Positions 16,151-25,513 of a DNA stretch of 64,000 bases are shown here, one piece after another. The position numbers and the translations under genes were made by a program. This DNA comes from G963664225 sp964538065 (GTDB taxonomy: Bacteria; Verrucomicrobiota; Verrucomicrobiia; Limisphaerales; UBA1319): NCBI GenBank assembly GCA_964538065.1, contig CAZIDG010000001.1, positions 87,936 to 151,935 of the forward strand. Reading direction: 5' to 3'. Positions within the stretch are counted from its first letter, which is position 1. Every line of letters starts with the position of its first letter. Under the pieces are notes generated by a model. It saw nothing but the letters and a program-made list of their open reading frames with translations, was not told the DNA's origin and did no database searches.

Positions 16151-16858
16151 TCAGTATTTGGATTTGTCATGGTTTTGTACGAAACGATAGCCGCTCCCAT
16201 GCACGGTCTGGAACCAGATGGGGTGTTCGGGATCTGGTTCGAGCTTGGCGCGGAGGCTGGCAATGTGGTTGTCCACCGTCCGGGTTGTGGGGAACGCGCC
16301 ATAGCTCCAGACCACGTCCAGAAATCGTTCCCGGGAAATGACCTCGCCGGGGTGCTCGGCGAACAGTTTAAGAATGGCGAATTCCTTGGCGGTCAGATGC
16401 AGGGATTTGCCCTCGCGGCAGGTTTCCTGCCGGACAAAGTCGATTTCCACATTCCCCAAACGCAAGTGTGTGACATCCTGGTGCTGGCGTTGCGTGCGGC
16501 GCAGCAGAGCCCGGATGCGCGCCAGAAGTTCGTCCGTGCTGAAGGGCTTGACCAGGTAATCATCCGCCCCGGCATCGAGTCCGGTCACCCGGTCGTCCAC
16601 CTGTCCCTTGGCGGTAAGCATGAGCACGGGCGAGGTAAAGGTGCGCCGACGCAACTCCGCGCACAGCGCATAGCCGTCAAGCCGCGGCATCATGACATCC
16701 AGGAGCACCAGGTCGGGTTTCTCCTGGAGGACGCGTTCCAGACCGGATTCGCCATCCGAGGCGGTGATGGTGCGGTAGCCCTCGGCCTCCAGACAGTCCT
16801 GCAGGGCGGTTCGCATGGGACGCTCGTCCTCGATGATCATGATGCGTGGCATTGTCAT
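16151..16858 (-). CDS. OmpR/PhoB-family response regulator
   Basis: This 235-residue protein combines a receiver domain with a winged-helix DNA-binding domain. The acidic pocket is in IIEDERP, the phosphorylated aspartate is Asp54 in LVLLDVMMP, and the switch lysine is in YLVKPF. The C-terminal part carries the winged-helix sequence LTAKEFAILKLFAEHPGEV and the recognition helix TRTVDNHIASLRAKL. It would activate or repress transcription after phosphorylation by the kinase encoded just upstream. Its ATG overlaps the kinase stop as ATGA, so the two are translated together. The adjacent ankyrin gene is a likely partner or target, which is an inference. Confidence 0.96.
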   Translation of the reverse strand: MTMPRIMIIEDERPMRTALQDCLEAEGYRTITASDGESGLERVLQEKPDLVLLDVMMPRLDGYALCAELRRRTFTSPVLMLTAKGQVDDRVTGLDAGADDYLVKPFSTDELLARIRALLRRTQRQHQDVTHLRLGNVEIDFVRQETCREGKSLHLTAKEFAILKLFAEHPGEVISRERFLDVVWSYGAFPTTRTVDNHIASLRAKLEPDPEHPIWFQTVHGSGYRFVQNHDKSKY

Positions 16859-18918
16859 GGGAGATCCATCGGTAAAATGAGGGTGAAACGGCTGCCTTGA
16901 CCGGCGGCGCTGCGCACCTGCACCTGGCCCCTATGTGCCTGGACAATGTGGCGCACCAAGGTGAGCCCAATGCCGATGCCGGTCGATTCGCGGCGCAATT
17001 CGGAGCCGCGTCGGTAAAATTGTTCAAAAATACGCTCGTGTTCCTCAGGCGGGATGCCGGGCCCGGAGTCCTCGACCCATAGGCGGGCCTTGTGATCCTG
17101 CGCATCGAGTCCCACCAACACCTCGGCGCCTGCCGGTGAATGTTTCAGGGCATTATCGACCAGGTTGATGAGCGCCTGCTGGATTGCATGGGCGTCACAG
17201 TGGATTTGGACCGGCTCCAAGTCGTTGCCGGGCGGCTGCCAGGCCAGTTTGACTTGGTGTTCCGACGCATACGGCTCAAGCACCTGGACGGTTTGATGGA
17301 TGAGTGAGGCGAGATCCACTTCCTCCATATGGTATTGTTTGCGCCCCTGTTCGATTCGGGCAAAATCGAGCACGTTTTCGATCAGCGCCGACAATCGCCG
17401 ACACTCCTGGACGATGAATCGATAATACTCCTGTCGCTTTTCGGCCTGTGGGATTTTGCCTCGCTCCAGGCTCTCGGCCATCAGTCGCACCGAGGCGATG
17501 GGCGCGCGCAATTCGTGTGTCACGCTCGAGACAAAATTGCTCTTCATTTCATTCAGACGGAGCTGTCGTTCGAGGTTGCCATGGATTGCCATCAGCCCAA
17601 TCCCGGCGCCGAGAATCGACAGGACGATGATACCTCCCAACCACCACACCCGCACCCGGTGACGGGCATACAGCGGGGCCGGATTCGAGAGGTAAAGGGT
17701 AATTTTAAACGCATTCGCACCATCATCGGGGAATGTCGCGGTGGCCAGGATGGCCGGTAATGCCACACCGGCCGGGTTGGTCGCGATATTCGGCGTATTG
17801 CCGATCGGACCGGGCGTGCTGAACAGGCGTGTTCCTCCCAATTCGAGCGTGGCAGCACAATACTTTGGGATAACGGAGCCGCCGTTCAACACCTTTTCCA
17901 ATCGTGCTTGCACCTCCGCTTCCGATTGCCATGCAATCCATTGTTGATCGACGAACCATCCGGCCAGCCAGCGGGGTGATGATGGCGTCCAAAACCACCG
18001 GAACGCGTCCTGGGATAGAAGGGAGGCACTCTCATGAAGCAGGGGGCGTGACTGTGCGTAGAGCATGCGGATATGTTCCTGCTGTTCCCACAATGCTTGC
18101 CATGTCAGGACCTGGTTGGTGGCTGAGGTCCCGTGAAACGCACGCATGGCATCTCGAAGGATGATCGCTGTGGCCGCGTTGGGATGTTCAACAAGGTCGG
18201 CGCATAGCGTATCGAGTTCCGTCCGTGGCGCCGAATTGGCAGGGGAGGATGCCTCATGCGACGTGACCCACAATAACCTGCGCCATCCGGCCAGGAATTG
18301 CAGCGGGAGGCCCGTTTCGCCCACGGCGTCCGGGTAGTCCTGAATGCATTTCTCGTACGCTTGGGCGGTCTCGCTGCTGCCTTGCCGCTCCAGGGCCAGC
18401 GCCAGGGCGAATTGTCCCAAGGCGGCATACTCGGGTGGCGGATTCAGAGCCATAAATTGTTTCCAAAGACCGGCAATCTGGTTTGGGTCCAGTCGTTTGA
18501 AGTCGGCGTTACGAGCGGCCTCCCAGGTCAGGACTTGTTCGTGAGACAGGTGGATCATCCTCAGATCAAGAGGGATAGGGGATGACACATAGGGACGAGG
18601 GTACACGAGACCACCAGTCTCGTTGAGAATGGCTGCGAAGGAATGTGAAAGGGTCTGCTTGCCAGGGGGGACACCCTTGAGCGGTGTTTCCGGCTTGGCG
18701 GTATTGGTGAGGGTATTGACGCACTGGCGCAACAAATCCTGGGCCACAGACTGGCAATGTTCCCTGGCTTCCTGGAGCGCCAAATCCCGGTCCTGTCTCA
18801 AAAACGACAGTCCCACAAGGGCCAGGATGGCCACCGGCAGGATCAGCAGCGCCGCTTGCCAGCCAAAGGACGGGATCAACGATGGGGAACTGGGACGCAT
18901 TGTTCTTTTTATACTCAT
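16855..18918 (-). CDS. Membrane-bound sensor histidine kinase
   Basis: This 687-residue kinase has two membrane helices, one near residues 19-40 and one near 428-448, that bracket a large extracytoplasmic sensor of about 390 residues. The cytoplasmic part has the dimerisation and phosphorylation motif SVTHELRAPIASV with His468, then a HATPase domain with an N-box (LINLVDNALKHSPAG), a G1 box (VEDSGPGIPPEE) and a G2 box (TGIGIGLTLVRHIV). The sensor domain is not one I recognise; it holds a TPR-like alpha-helical stretch (GQFALALALERQGSSETAQAYEK). It should phosphorylate the response regulator it overlaps by four bases. The signal is unknown. Confidence 0.95.
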   Translation of the reverse strand: MSIKRTMRPSSPSLIPSFGWQAALLILPVAILALVGLSFLRQDRDLALQEAREHCQSVAQDLLRQCVNTLTNTAKPETPLKGVPPGKQTLSHSFAAILNETGGLVYPRPYVSSPIPLDLRMIHLSHEQVLTWEAARNADFKRLDPNQIAGLWKQFMALNPPPEYAALGQFALALALERQGSSETAQAYEKCIQDYPDAVGETGLPLQFLAGWRRLLWVTSHEASSPANSAPRTELDTLCADLVEHPNAATAIILRDAMRAFHGTSATNQVLTWQALWEQQEHIRMLYAQSRPLLHESASLLSQDAFRWFWTPSSPRWLAGWFVDQQWIAWQSEAEVQARLEKVLNGGSVIPKYCAATLELGGTRLFSTPGPIGNTPNIATNPAGVALPAILATATFPDDGANAFKITLYLSNPAPLYARHRVRVWWLGGIIVLSILGAGIGLMAIHGNLERQLRLNEMKSNFVSSVTHELRAPIASVRLMAESLERGKIPQAEKRQEYYRFIVQECRRLSALIENVLDFARIEQGRKQYHMEEVDLASLIHQTVQVLEPYASEHQVKLAWQPPGNDLEPVQIHCDAHAIQQALINLVDNALKHSPAGAEVLVGLDAQDHKARLWVEDSGPGIPPEEHERIFEQFYRRGSELRRESTGIGIGLTLVRHIVQAHRGQVQVRSAAGQGSRFTLILPMDLP

Positions 18919-19140
18919 TTTGGATGGTTTTACCCAGCTGAATTGTCATGGAAATGTAAACACGATCAAACCACCCATGTAGTAAGGTTGCTTTGTAATA
19001 GCCTGGGAAACAACTGGAAACGAGCTCCGTCAGGGGTGGCGGCCGGAGTGCCTGACTCAGCAATCAGTTATTTGAGGATGTCTCGGTGTGTGTGCGGCTG
19101 ACTCAATAAACCAAATATCCACGGCATGTGGTGGGTAAGG

Positions 19141-20349
19141 TTAGATTTCCTGAGTCGAAGATTCTTTGGAGAGGTTTCGAGAGTCAATCTTGAGGTGGCG
19201 CCACGCAATCACAGCAGCGGCTATGGCGATGGCGCCGCAGATCAAGTAGGGCAGGGCGGCGTGGCGTTTATAAAGAGTCCCTGCAAACAAAGGGCCTAGA
19301 ATGCGAGCCAGGCTGCCGACGCTTTGAGCGACGCCCAGGGTGGAACCCTGTTCGTCGGCTGAAGTTTGGATGCTGATGAGCCCAAAAATGGGTGGCCGGT
19401 TGATGCTTGTACCAACCGCCAGGATGGCCAAGACACCCAGGATCAACCCCAGCGATGGCATATAAGGCAGAAGTGTCAGCCCTACTCCCATGAGGGTAAA
19501 GCTCAGGACGATCAACTTGCGTTCACCCAGCACGGAAACAAGTCTTTTGATGAGACCTCCCTGGATGCAGGCGGTAATGACTCCGGCAAAGGAAAAGAGG
19601 TAGCCGACGTGTTCCGCGTCATAATCCAGCGTTTTATGTGCCAGCAAGGCCAGTGTGGTTTCGTAGCAGGCGAAACAGAACGTGGCCAAAAAGAACAGGA
19701 GTATGAGCAGGCCGATCTGGGGATGGCTGATGGTATGATACCATTGGACGAACCGGGGGCGATAAACGGTGTGCTCGGAGGTGGGTTGCCGGCTTTCCGG
19801 CAGGATGAATACCGCCAGCAACAGGTTCGCGCCGCACAGGGCCACAGCCACCCAGCCGGGCGTGGCGGTGCCGAACTTGGCGCTAAAGGCCCCAATAACG
19901 GGGCCAAAAATGAATCCGAGGCCGAAAGCCACCCCGATCAGGGCCATCCGCGCCGAGCGGTCCTTTGGGGGGGTAATATCCGCTACGTATGCCTGTGCGA
20001 CCGTGATGTTTCCCCCACAGATGCCCGCAAAGGTCCGGCTGGCTAATAGGAGCCACATGCCCTTGGGGCCCGCCAGGGTGGAAGCCCAGGCGAAAATGAC
20101 ATAGGAGAGCGTTTCCCCAGCCAGGCTGATCAAGAGGATGGGGCGGCGTCCAATGCGGTCGGAGAGTCTGCCCCAGATGGGGGAAAAAATAAACTGCATC
20201 ACCGAGAAGGAGGCGATGATGGCTCCAATCATGAAACCGCTGGCGCCGAATTGTTCGGAATAGAGCGGCAGCAGGGGCATGATCATGCCAAAGCCAATCA
20301 GGTCGATGAAAACCGTGAGAAAGATGACCAGTAGGGATGGCTTGCGCAT
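19141..20349 (-). CDS. MFS exporter, TetA/multidrug-resistance (DHA1) type
   Basis: This 402-residue membrane protein has twelve predicted helices and the proton-antiport signature of the drug:H+ antiporter-1 group. The family A-motif is GRLSDRIGRRP in the loop after helix 2, and the N-terminal PSLLVIFLTVFIDLIGFGMIMP matches TetA(B)-like exporters. The C-motif region appears as GVAFGLGFIFGPVIGA. It starts 29 bases after the stop of the TolC-like gene, so the pair forms an operon. Resistance to tetracycline should not be assumed, because close relatives in environmental bacteria export many compounds. No adaptor gene accompanies the pair. Confidence 0.9.
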   Translation of the reverse strand: MRKPSLLVIFLTVFIDLIGFGMIMPLLPLYSEQFGASGFMIGAIIASFSVMQFIFSPIWGRLSDRIGRRPILLISLAGETLSYVIFAWASTLAGPKGMWLLLASRTFAGICGGNITVAQAYVADITPPKDRSARMALIGVAFGLGFIFGPVIGAFSAKFGTATPGWVAVALCGANLLLAVFILPESRQPTSEHTVYRPRFVQWYHTISHPQIGLLILLFFLATFCFACYETTLALLAHKTLDYDAEHVGYLFSFAGVITACIQGGLIKRLVSVLGERKLIVLSFTLMGVGLTLLPYMPSLGLILGVLAILAVGTSINRPPIFGLISIQTSADEQGSTLGVAQSVGSLARILGPLFAGTLYKRHAALPYLICGAIAIAAAVIAWRHLKIDSRNLSKESSTQEI

Positions 20350-20378
20350 ACGTTGCCCGGCGGTGGCTGTTCGCGAGA

Positions 20379-21782
20379 TTACTTTTTGGGATCAGGCGCG
20401 AACAGCTTGCCGATGGCGCGCTCCAGACGCGCCCGTGCGGCTGCGAAATCCCGCAGGGCCTGGATTTGTGTTGTTCGGGCCTCTGTGAGCGAGGTTTGTG
20501 CACTGAGCACATCCAATTGCGTTCCGGTGCCTGCATCGCTGCGGGCCGTTGCCAGGCGCAACGCTTCGTCGGCCTGTTCCTGAACTTTTTTGGTGGCTTC
20601 CAGCACCTCGCTGGCCTCAATGAAATTGGAATAAGTGGTGCGAACCTCAAGCTCAATCCGGCGGGAGGTGTCATCGAAATCCACTTGAGCCTTGGCCAGC
20701 AAGGCCTTGGCTTCCTGGACTTTGCCCTTGGTCAAGAGACCATCAAAGATATCCCATGAGGCCTGGGCGCCAGTGAACCAACCCGAAACGTCCTTCGAAA
20801 GGTCAGTGCTGAAGCTGGAACTGCGCGAACCATAGCCGCCATTGAGTTGGACGGAGGGCAGGTAACCGGCGCGGGCGGACTTGATGGCTTCCTGCTTGAG
20901 CGCGATGGCCTTTTTGAGCGCACCCAGTTCCGGACGCAGTTCCATGGCCTGGGCGATGGCGGCAGGTAATTCCACCTGCCATGGCTCGGCCATCGTGGCG
21001 AGGGTCCCCGTCAAGTTGAGGGGAATGTCCTCCCAGATGTCCTTGGGAACATTGTACCCGATGAGGTTGACCAGGTTGTTTTTGGCGATGCGAAAGGAGT
21101 TTTTGGCCTTGATCAACCGTGGACGGGCATTGGCCACTTCCACTTCGGCTCGCAGCACATTAAAACGGGGAACCGTGCCAGCCTCGAAACGACGTTTGGT
21201 GTCTTCCAACTCCTGGGTGAGCAACTTGACCGAGGCCTCCTGCACAGTGATCTGCTGGGCGGCCAACAAGACATCAGCGTACGCCAGCCGTACTTCGAGC
21301 AAATTATCAGCGATGGCGGCTTGATGGTTTAGCAAGGCTTGTTCCTTGGTCAAACGGGCGGAACGCAAAGCGGCGTTGATGCGTCCCCCGGCATAGATGG
21401 ACTGGACCAGGGCGATGTTGGCGTTCCAGCTTTGATCGGGGTAGTTGATGGTGAAGAGCTGGCCTTCAAAAGGGAAATGATCGACCGATTCCTTGTCGAT
21501 CAGTTTATATTCGGATTTGGTCTGGACCTTCGGCAGTGCGATGGCACGGGTTTGCACCACCACGCCATAGGTGGCTTCCAACTGTTTTTCGGATTTTTGG
21601 ATCGCGCTGTTTTGCTTGAGAGCCAGGTTCAGGCAATCCACCAGCGACAATGGCGCGGACAACCAGGCATACTTGGCGGGCGGGGCATTGGTATCAGCCC
21701 CCTGGAGGGGGAGAACGGCCCCTGCCAGCATGGCCACACAACATCCTGTCACTGCCAGGCGATTGAAACGATTGGATTTCAT
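20379..21782 (-). CDS. TolC-family outer-membrane efflux protein
   Basis: This 467-residue protein has a signal peptide (GCCVAMLAGAVLPLQGADT) and the internal two-fold repeat of outer-membrane efflux proteins. Each half contains long Ala, Gln and Leu-rich helices, for example TKEQALLNHQAAIADNLLEV and LRLATARSDAGTGTQLDVL, that build the periplasmic tunnel. The motif AGTVPRFNVLRAEVEVANARP in the first half and GTGTQLDVLSAQTSLTEARTTQ in the second are equivalent. It is upstream of, and close to, the MFS exporter gene. It is the only outer-membrane factor in the window, so it may also serve the RND pump at 951-4133. Confidence 0.93.
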   Translation of the reverse strand: MKSNRFNRLAVTGCCVAMLAGAVLPLQGADTNAPPAKYAWLSAPLSLVDCLNLALKQNSAIQKSEKQLEATYGVVVQTRAIALPKVQTKSEYKLIDKESVDHFPFEGQLFTINYPDQSWNANIALVQSIYAGGRINAALRSARLTKEQALLNHQAAIADNLLEVRLAYADVLLAAQQITVQEASVKLLTQELEDTKRRFEAGTVPRFNVLRAEVEVANARPRLIKAKNSFRIAKNNLVNLIGYNVPKDIWEDIPLNLTGTLATMAEPWQVELPAAIAQAMELRPELGALKKAIALKQEAIKSARAGYLPSVQLNGGYGSRSSSFSTDLSKDVSGWFTGAQASWDIFDGLLTKGKVQEAKALLAKAQVDFDDTSRRIELEVRTTYSNFIEASEVLEATKKVQEQADEALRLATARSDAGTGTQLDVLSAQTSLTEARTTQIQALRDFAAARARLERAIGKLFAPDPKK

Positions 21783-21849
21783 GTTCGGGATCGTTTTTTT
21801 AGCTTATTTAAGGACCGTCATGTACTGCCATGGCATCACCTGTCGAACC

Positions 21850-23274
21850 TCATGCCTTGAGTTTCTTCTCCAGTATCTGCCCCACCACGTTGGGGTTGGC
21901 CTTGCCTTTGCTGTTTTTCATGACCTGTCCCTTGAGGAAATTCAGCGCGGCAACCTTGCCCGCCCGATAGTCTGCCACACTGCGCGGGTTGGCCGCTATG
22001 GCGTCATCGCAGAACTTCTCAAGTGCCCCCTCATCACTGACTTGCACGAGTCCTTTTTTCTCCACGATGCTGGCAGGAGTAGTGCCTGAGGCAAACATCT
22101 CATTAAACACGTCCTGCGCGATCTTGGAACTGATCTTGCCCGAGTCCACCAAGTCTATGAGCTCCAGGATTCCCTGGGGCTTGAACTTCAAATCCTCCAG
22201 GCCCGTTTGAGACTCGGTCATCTTGGCCCGTAGGTTATTGATCACCCAGTTGGCCACGGCTTTGGGATTCTTGCTGTTGGGGGCCAGTTGCTCGAAATAA
22301 GTGCCGAGGGGGACATCGTTGACAAAGGTCTCAGCATCTGAGGCGGGCAACTGATATTGGGTCATGAAACGGCGTTTCTTGGCCAGGGGCAGTTCCACCA
22401 CGCGGGAGCGCACTTCGGCCAGCCAGTCGGCTGTGGGGGCCATCGGCATCAAATCCGGTTCAGGGAAATATCGATAATCGTGTGCCTCTTCCTTGGTGCG
22501 CATGGTTTCGGTGATGCCGGCAGCGTCATCCCAGCGCCGGGTTTCCTGGCGTAGCGAGCCGCCTTTGGATACGACCTCGATTTGCCGGGGGATTTCATAC
22601 TCAAGCGCCCGGCGAACCCCACTGAAGCTGTTCATGTTCTTGATTTCAATCTTCATGCCCAACTCACGCTGCCCCCGGGGCCGAACGCTGATGTTGACAT
22701 CGCACCGCACCATGCCCTTTTCCATGTCGCAATCGCTCACGCCGCCATAAATCAGGATGTCCTTCAGGGCGTTGAGGTAATCGTAGGCCATCTGGGGCGA
22801 GTCAATATCGGGTTCCGAGACGATTTCCAGCAGGGGCACCCCGGCGCGGTTGAAATCCAGACCGCTATTGTGGGCGAAATGGAAGCTTTTGCCGACGTCC
22901 TCCTCCAAGTGCGCCCGAGTGATGCGGACCTTCTTGATACCGCCCTCGCTTTCAAACTCCACCAGGCCGGCCAGTGTCGAAGGACGGTCATACTGGCTGA
23001 TCTGGTAGTTCTTGGGCATGTCGGGATAGAAATAGTTTTTCCGGTCGAATTTGGCGAAAGGGGCGACTGAACAATTCAACAACATGCCGGCCAGGGCGGT
23101 TAATCGCAGGGCCTCCTCATTGGGAACGGGGAGTACACCCGGCAGCCCAAGGCAGACGGGACACACCTGGGTGTTGGGCGGGGCACCGAATTCGTTGGCG
23201 CAGCCACACCACATTTTCGATTTTGTCCGCAGTTGCACGTGGGTTTCCAGCCCGATTACAGCTTCATAATCCAT
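21850..23274 (-). CDS. gatB: Aspartyl/glutamyl-tRNA amidotransferase subunit B
   Basis: GatB activates the glutamate or aspartate on mischarged tRNA(Gln) or tRNA(Asn) so that ammonia from GatA can convert it to the amide. The 474-residue length is normal. The N-terminal AVIGLETHVQL, the zinc-binding cysteines in CGCANEFG and CPVCLGLPG, the PDMPKNYQISQYD motif and the MRCDVNISVRP-like segment (MVRCDVNISVRP) are all present. The C-terminal YqeY-like helical tail ends KKLKA. The start is supported by an AAAGGAG site. Its partners GatC and GatA lie about 35 kb away at 58692-60828, so the operon is split. Confidence 0.98.
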   Translation of the reverse strand: MDYEAVIGLETHVQLRTKSKMWCGCANEFGAPPNTQVCPVCLGLPGVLPVPNEEALRLTALAGMLLNCSVAPFAKFDRKNYFYPDMPKNYQISQYDRPSTLAGLVEFESEGGIKKVRITRAHLEEDVGKSFHFAHNSGLDFNRAGVPLLEIVSEPDIDSPQMAYDYLNALKDILIYGGVSDCDMEKGMVRCDVNISVRPRGQRELGMKIEIKNMNSFSGVRRALEYEIPRQIEVVSKGGSLRQETRRWDDAAGITETMRTKEEAHDYRYFPEPDLMPMAPTADWLAEVRSRVVELPLAKKRRFMTQYQLPASDAETFVNDVPLGTYFEQLAPNSKNPKAVANWVINNLRAKMTESQTGLEDLKFKPQGILELIDLVDSGKISSKIAQDVFNEMFASGTTPASIVEKKGLVQVSDEGALEKFCDDAIAANPRSVADYRAGKVAALNFLKGQVMKNSKGKANPNVVGQILEKKLKA

Positions 23275-23281
23275 ATGGCGG

Positions 23282-23288
23282 CTCCTTT
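23282..23288 (-). promoter_or_regulatory. Strong Shine-Dalgarno site of gatB
   Basis: On the minus strand AAAGGAG lies seven bases before the ATG at 23274. It fixes the gatB start and is one of the few near-perfect ribosome sites in the window. Confidence 0.75.
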
Positions 23289-23443
23289 ATGCCAGAATCC
23301 CAATCTGATGCAAAATCCTTATTTAGGGAAATGCGGCGGCCAGGAAGAAGGGGGGCATGACCCCGCATGCCTCCGATTTGGGCATGATGCCGAAATTAAG
23401 GCTTGCCTTTTTGGCGTCCAATCGGATGATTGCCCTCTCTATT

Positions 23444-24214
23444 ATGAGTTCCGATGTGACACAATCCGCGGGCTTTGATGATTTTGTTGCCTGGCTGTTG
23501 GTAAATAAAAAAAGAATCATAACCGGCACCACTGTGGTGGCTTCGGCTGCGTTGGTGATTTCATTTGTGGTTTATCAAAAGAACCAGCATGAAATCAAAG
23601 CCAACGCCGCACTGCTCGGACTGGGCCTGCCACTAGCACAGATTGAAGGTGGTCCCAATGCCGCTGCATTGACCAAGGTGGCGACTGATTTTGCGGGTAC
23701 CGCTGCTGCTGAACGGGCTCTGTTGATGGGGGCTGAGGCCCTCTATGGCGAGGGGAAATACAGCGAGGCCTACACCCAGTTCAAGAAATTCCAGGGTGAA
23801 TATGGTGGCAGCCGGTTGTATCCCATTGCCACGTATGGTGTGGCTGTCAGTCTTGATGCGCAAAACAAACAGGACGAAGCCATTACGGCTTATGATGATT
23901 TGATCAAGCGGTTTGCCACCGAAAGCGTGGCCGATCAGGCTCGGCTCTCGCTGGCGCGTCTCTTTGAGGCGAAAAACCAACCTGCAAAGGCCCTCAAGTT
24001 GTACGATGAAGTTGTGGGCGGTGCCGGCGGCCGGACAGGGTATGGTTACGAAGCGACCGATCTTCGGGCGAAATTGCTCGCCAAACATCCTGATTTGGCT
24101 CCCGCCACGCCAGTTCCGGCCACGAAGTCGGGCTTTGCGGCATCCACCAATCAGCCCAAGCTGACTGCTGCCACCAATGCGGCAGCGGGTGCGACGAATG
24201 CCGTCAAAAAATAA
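23444..24214 (+). CDS. YfgM-like membrane-anchored TPR protein
   Basis: This 256-residue protein has a short cytoplasmic start, one membrane helix (IITGTTVVASAALVISFVVY) and a periplasmic TPR region. The layout is that of YfgM, an ancillary subunit of the Sec translocon that works with PpiD on exported proteins. Repeats are seen in ALYGEGKYSEAYTQFKKFQ, GVAVSLDAQNKQDEAITAYD and ARLFEAKNQPAKALKLYDE. The tail is rich in Ala, Thr and Asn and probably disordered. The ATG at 23444 gives the expected short N-terminus; an in-frame ATG at 23357 adds an unlikely leader. It is followed nine bases later by the UDP-glucose dehydrogenase gene. Confidence 0.8.
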   Translation: MSSDVTQSAGFDDFVAWLLVNKKRIITGTTVVASAALVISFVVYQKNQHEIKANAALLGLGLPLAQIEGGPNAAALTKVATDFAGTAAAERALLMGAEALYGEGKYSEAYTQFKKFQGEYGGSRLYPIATYGVAVSLDAQNKQDEAITAYDDLIKRFATESVADQARLSLARLFEAKNQPAKALKLYDEVVGGAGGRTGYGYEATDLRAKLLAKHPDLAPATPVPATKSGFAASTNQPKLTAATNAAAGATNAVKK

Positions 24215-24223
24215 TTCCCGAAC

Positions 24224-25513
24224 GTGAAGATTGCGATCATTGGCACAGGTTATGTCGGGTTGGTGACCGGCACCTGCTTTGCAGAGATAGGGCATCAGGT
24301 CATTTGCATCGACTGTGATGCTGGGAAAGTGGAGCAGCTTCAGTCAGGGTTCATGCCCATCTATGAACCGGGCTTGGAGGAGTTGGTGAAGAAAAACACC
24401 ACTGCCGGACGCCTCCGTTTCACCACCAGCACCAAGGAAGGGGTCGAACAATCCCAGGTCATTTTCATTGCCGTTCCAACGCCGCCGCTTCCCGATGGCA
24501 GCGTTGATTTGAGCTTCATGGAAGGAGTGGCTCGGGAAATTGCCGCCGCCATGACCAGCTACAAGATCGTGGTGGACAAAAGCACGGTCCCTGTGAAGAC
24601 AGGCGAGAAGGTGGCTGAGACCATCAAGCGCTACTGCAAGGCCAAGGTGGATGTGGATGTGGTGAGCAATCCGGAGTTCCTGCGCGAGGGTTCCGCTGTT
24701 GAGGATTTCCTGCATCCGGATCGTATTGTGGTGGGGGTGGCCTCACCGCGGCCGGTCCCTGCCATGAAGGAGCTCTATGCGCCCTTGAAAACGCCGGTCA
24801 TCGTGACCGACATCAATTCGGCCGAGCTGATCAAGCACGCAGCCAATTCGTTTTTGGCGCTCAAGATTTCCTATATCAACGCGCTCTCGGTGATTTGCGA
24901 AGCCTCCAAGGCTAATGTCCAGGAGGTGGCCAATGGCATCGGCATGGATGTCCGCATCGGACGACAGTTTCTTGATGCCTCACTGGGATTTGGTGGAAGT
25001 TGTTTTCCCAAGGACCTGAGTGCGTTCATCAAAATTTCCGAGCAGTTGGGGTATGATTTTGCATTGCTGCGCGAGGTTCAAAAGATCAATGCCCAGCAGA
25101 TGGAGCGCTTTGTTAAGAAGATCATCGAAACGCTTTGGGTGTTGAAAGACAAGACCATCGGCGTGCTGGGGCTCGCGTTCAAACAGAACACGGATGATGT
25201 GCGCATGTCACCCGCCATATCGCTCTGCCATCGACTGCAACAGGAGGGGGCCCACCTGCGCGTTTACGATCCCAAGGCCATGGAAAAAGCCAAGGCCCTG
25301 CTCAAGGATGTCGTTTATGTTGATGACATGAACAAGGTCGCCGATGGGTGCGACGCCCTGGTCATCGCTACGGAGTGGCCGGAATTCAAGCAGTTGGATC
25401 TTGAATACGCCCGCCGCGTATTGACACACCCCATCCTTTTCGATGGCCGCAATCTCTTTGATGCCCAGCACATGGAGCAACTCGGCTTCATTTATAAAGG
25501 CATTGGCCGGTAA
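24224..25513 (+). CDS. ugd: UDP-glucose 6-dehydrogenase
   Basis: This 429-residue enzyme oxidises UDP-glucose to UDP-glucuronate in two NAD+-dependent steps, supplying precursors for capsules, exopolysaccharides or modified lipids. The N-terminal Rossmann motif is IGTGYVGLVTGTCFAE. The catalytic cysteine lies in GFGGSCFPKDLSAF, and GLAFKQNTDDVRMSPA marks the C-terminal UDP-binding domain. The start codon is GTG at 24224, nine bases after the YfgM-like stop, with no evident ribosome site, so it may depend on readthrough coupling. Its TAA stop overlaps the next ATG as TAATG. Confidence 0.96.
   Translation: MKIAIIGTGYVGLVTGTCFAEIGHQVICIDCDAGKVEQLQSGFMPIYEPGLEELVKKNTTAGRLRFTTSTKEGVEQSQVIFIAVPTPPLPDGSVDLSFMEGVAREIAAAMTSYKIVVDKSTVPVKTGEKVAETIKRYCKAKVDVDVVSNPEFLREGSAVEDFLHPDRIVVGVASPRPVPAMKELYAPLKTPVIVTDINSAELIKHAANSFLALKISYINALSVICEASKANVQEVANGIGMDVRIGRQFLDASLGFGGSCFPKDLSAFIKISEQLGYDFALLREVQKINAQQMERFVKKIIETLWVLKDKTIGVLGLAFKQNTDDVRMSPAISLCHRLQQEGAHLRVYDPKAMEKAKALLKDVVYVDDMNKVADGCDALVIATEWPEFKQLDLEYARRVLTHPILFDGRNLFDAQHMEQLGFIYKGIGR

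Noticed and set aside
18919..19140. tRNA or terminator in the gap between the MFS exporter stop and the kinase start
   Set aside because: No cloverleaf or T-tailed stem is visible; only short repeats such as TGAGTCAG occur.
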